Assembly: GCA_012735395.1 (NCBI GenBank) | Contig: JAAYHN010000119.1 | Location: 1 to 46,597 of the forward strand | DNA length: 46,597 nt | Source of the DNA: Alcaligenaceae bacterium | GTDB lineage: Bacteria > Pseudomonadota > Gammaproteobacteria > Burkholderiales > Burkholderiaceae_B | Reading direction: 5' to 3' | Shown: in pieces, positions 45,194 to 46,597 of the stretch | Position numbering within the stretch: position 1 is the stretch's first letter | Layout: every line of letters starts with the position of its first letter | The notes under the pieces: generated by a model | The model's database searches: none | What the model saw: the letters and a program-made list of their open reading frames with translations, nothing else | What the model was told of the DNA's origin: nothing | Program-made: the position numbers and the translations under genes

Positions 45194-45396
45194 GGAAAAC
45201 AATTAAAAAATATTTCATTCATAAATTGTGTTAATCATGCAGTAAAAAATGCATTGAAAAACCTGTCAATAGGGCAAATTTTTTGCCCTTCAATTAATGT
45301 TGGTATGTATCGACGGCAATGCCGTTTTCCGCACACCCTCTTTGGCAAGCACAGTTATTCTCCAGTAACCTGCGAAACTTAAGGAGGCTTAGCGCC

Positions 45397-46410
45397 ATGC
45401 TTAAAACAACTCACCTTTTCCCGGCCGCACTTTTGTCACTTTCCCTTGTAACATTGGGCGTAACTCAAACAGCACAGGCTGCCGAAACCCCTCAATGTGA
45501 AGTCAACAGAAGCGTCAACATCGGTGGCATGACCTGGGAATCCAATCTCATCCTGGCCGAACTAGAAAGCTATATCCTGCAAAAAGGCTATGGTTGCAAA
45601 ACCGATATCCTGCCTACCGAAACCCTGTCAGCCATTGCCGCCCTTGAGCGCGGTGATCTCGACATCAAGCCCGAAATCTGGCTTAACAGCGAACGTGACC
45701 CCTGGGAAAAAGCGGTGGCAAGCGGTAAAGTCAAAGCCATCGGTTCACTTTTCACGGGCGGTGAAGCCTGGTACATTCCAAAATACACGGCAGAAAAATA
45801 CCCTGACATCAAAACCCCCACCGACCTGCTTAAATACAAAGACAAATTCAAAGACCCCGAAGACCCCTCCAAAGGCCGTATCTTTGGTTGCCCGGCCGGC
45901 TGGAGCTGCGAAGTGGTTACCAATAACCTGCATAAAGCCCTTAAGCTGAACAACGATTTCAATATGTATTCACCGGGCACGGGTGCCGCACAAAAAGCCG
46001 CGCTTATGTCCGCCTATAAACGCAAGCAGGATATTGCCTTCTACTACTGGTACCCAACCCCGCTGGTTGGTTCACTTGACCTGGTAGAACTTGAAATGCC
46101 TGCCCACGATGAAAAAACATTCACTTGCCTGACAGCGATTGACTGCCCCGATCCGCAGCCATCCGCCTACCCTACCAGCCCTGTTTATACCGGTATTAAC
46201 GTAGAGTTCTCCAAACAGGCACCCAAATTAACCGAGTTTTTATCAAAAATCACCCTGCCTGTTGACGTACTTGATGCCGCCCTGGCCCGTATGGAAGAAA
46301 CCGGCGATGAGGCCGGCGACATCGCCAAATGGTTCCTGAAAAACCATGCCGAAACATGGACACAATGGGTTCCTGAAGACGTTGCGAAACGCGTTCAGGC
46401 TTCACTGTAA
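45397..46410 (+). CDS. proX: Glycine betaine/proline-type ABC transporter substrate-binding protein
   Basis: 337 aa periplasmic OpuAC/ProX-family protein. Signal peptide about 1-28 (AQA/AE). The NIGGMTWESNLILAELE opening and several Trp/Tyr residues (WLNSERDPW, GEAWYIP, FYYWYPTP) could form the aromatic cage that holds quaternary amines. Six cysteines in the mature chain, including FGCPAGWSC and FTCLTAIDC pairs, suggest disulfides. AAGGAGG 9 nt before the ATG at 45397 fixes the start; the longer frame from 45319 has no signal sequence. Betaine, choline or carnitine are all possible ligands. Confidence 0.9.
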   Translation: MLKTTHLFPAALLSLSLVTLGVTQTAQAAETPQCEVNRSVNIGGMTWESNLILAELESYILQKGYGCKTDILPTETLSAIAALERGDLDIKPEIWLNSERDPWEKAVASGKVKAIGSLFTGGEAWYIPKYTAEKYPDIKTPTDLLKYKDKFKDPEDPSKGRIFGCPAGWSCEVVTNNLHKALKLNNDFNMYSPGTGAAQKAALMSAYKRKQDIAFYYWYPTPLVGSLDLVELEMPAHDEKTFTCLTAIDCPDPQPSAYPTSPVYTGINVEFSKQAPKLTEFLSKITLPVDVLDAALARMEETGDEAGDIAKWFLKNHAETWTQWVPEDVAKRVQASL

Positions 46411-46433
46411 TATAACCCGTCACAATAAAAGCA

Positions 46434-46481
46434 TGACAACTCCCAGCCTTTTTCTCCCAGGAAAAAGGTTGCGGGTTGTCA
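46434..46481 (+). other. Large intercistronic hairpin between proX and the permease gene
   Basis: Two 21-nt arms (46434-46454, 46461-46481) pair throughout apart from one C-C mismatch and two G-U pairs, with a 6-nt loop. No T-run follows the stem. Starting 24 bp after the proX stop, it fits an mRNA-protecting stem that keeps the binding protein more abundant than the permease. Confidence 0.75.
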
Positions 46482-46509
46482 CATCATTAATTAGAAAAAC
46501 GGATCTTAT

Positions 46510-46597
46510 ATGTTCCCCGAAATCATCTCCGCACGTGGCGTCCGTGACAGCATCGACGGCTTTGTCGATTATCTGGTCATCAACTACGCCGATGACC
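46510..46597 (+). CDS. Glycine betaine-type ABC transporter permease, 3' end outside window
   Basis: The frame from ATG 46510 is open to the end of the window (29 codons). The start MFPEIISARGVRDSIDGFVD and the following DYLVINYADD resemble the soluble N-terminus of ProW/OpuAB-type permeases before their first helix, and the position after proX supports this. No strong SD; GGA lies 7 nt upstream. Confidence 0.6.
   Translation, partial: MFPEIISARGVRDSIDGFVDYLVINYADD

Noticed and set aside
1-46597. Search for CRISPR arrays, insertion sequences, phage genes, tRNA and rRNA genes
   Set aside because: No regularly spaced direct repeats, transposase or integrase motifs, terminal inverted repeats, or cloverleaf-like or rRNA-like stretches were found in the gaps.

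Overview
This 46.6 kb window is an ordinary bacterial chromosomal segment with no phage, insertion sequence, CRISPR array or RNA gene that I can see. Protein content suggests a betaproteobacterium of the order Burkholderiales, most likely Alcaligenaceae: a short Fpr-type ferredoxin-NADP reductase, a LivH-LivM fusion, malate synthase G, a PiuC/receptor pair, tight ATGA-coupled operons and moderate GC coding DNA separated by very AT-rich gaps. The genus is not certain from sequence alone. The window opens inside a methyltransferase gene and closes inside a glycine-betaine-type permease gene.

Region 1 (891-10326, minus strand) is one long operon of nine genes: FAD/NAD(P) monooxygenase, two Opp/Dpp-type permeases, two ATPases, a family 5 solute-binding protein, a BAAT/acyl-CoA thioesterase-type hydrolase, a cysteine-free CMD-fold protein and an AhpD-like protein. 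Most joints overlap by 4 bp. It looks like uptake plus oxidative or hydrolytic processing of an unknown compound, and is the best candidate for an undescribed system. An inverted repeat lies in its promoter region.

Region 2 (10497-17326) holds ilvB without ilvN, panB overlapping a SET-domain methyltransferase gene, a nucleoside deoxyribosyltransferase-like gene that overlaps the SET gene tail to tail, a DUF945 protein and a DNA photolyase. Region 3 (17345-23027) is a branched-chain amino acid/amide-type ABC operon with fused permeases, divergent from fpr. Region 4 (23079-27285) has a compact UvrD-like helicase divergent from glcB, with repeated dyads between them.

Region 5 (27512-32476) is an iron module: a Fur-box-like promoter, a TonB-dependent siderophore receptor and piuC, joined by a strong hairpin, followed by a secreted phosphodiester glycosidase family protein and an RluA-type pseudouridine synthase. 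Region 6 (32635-37149) carries pntAB and an mdfA-like drug/proton antiporter. Region 7 (37204-43199) is a second Opp/Dpp operon, followed by a GNAT acetyltransferase gene interrupted by one in-frame TAA.

Region 8 (43230-46597) holds a glycine-zipper lipoprotein, a CopZ-like copper chaperone under a near-textbook CueR-type promoter (19 bp spacer, dyad operator) whose -35 box overlaps the stop codon of the upstream metallophosphoesterase gene, and the start of a proX-permease operon with a long AT-rich leader and a 21-bp intercistronic hairpin.
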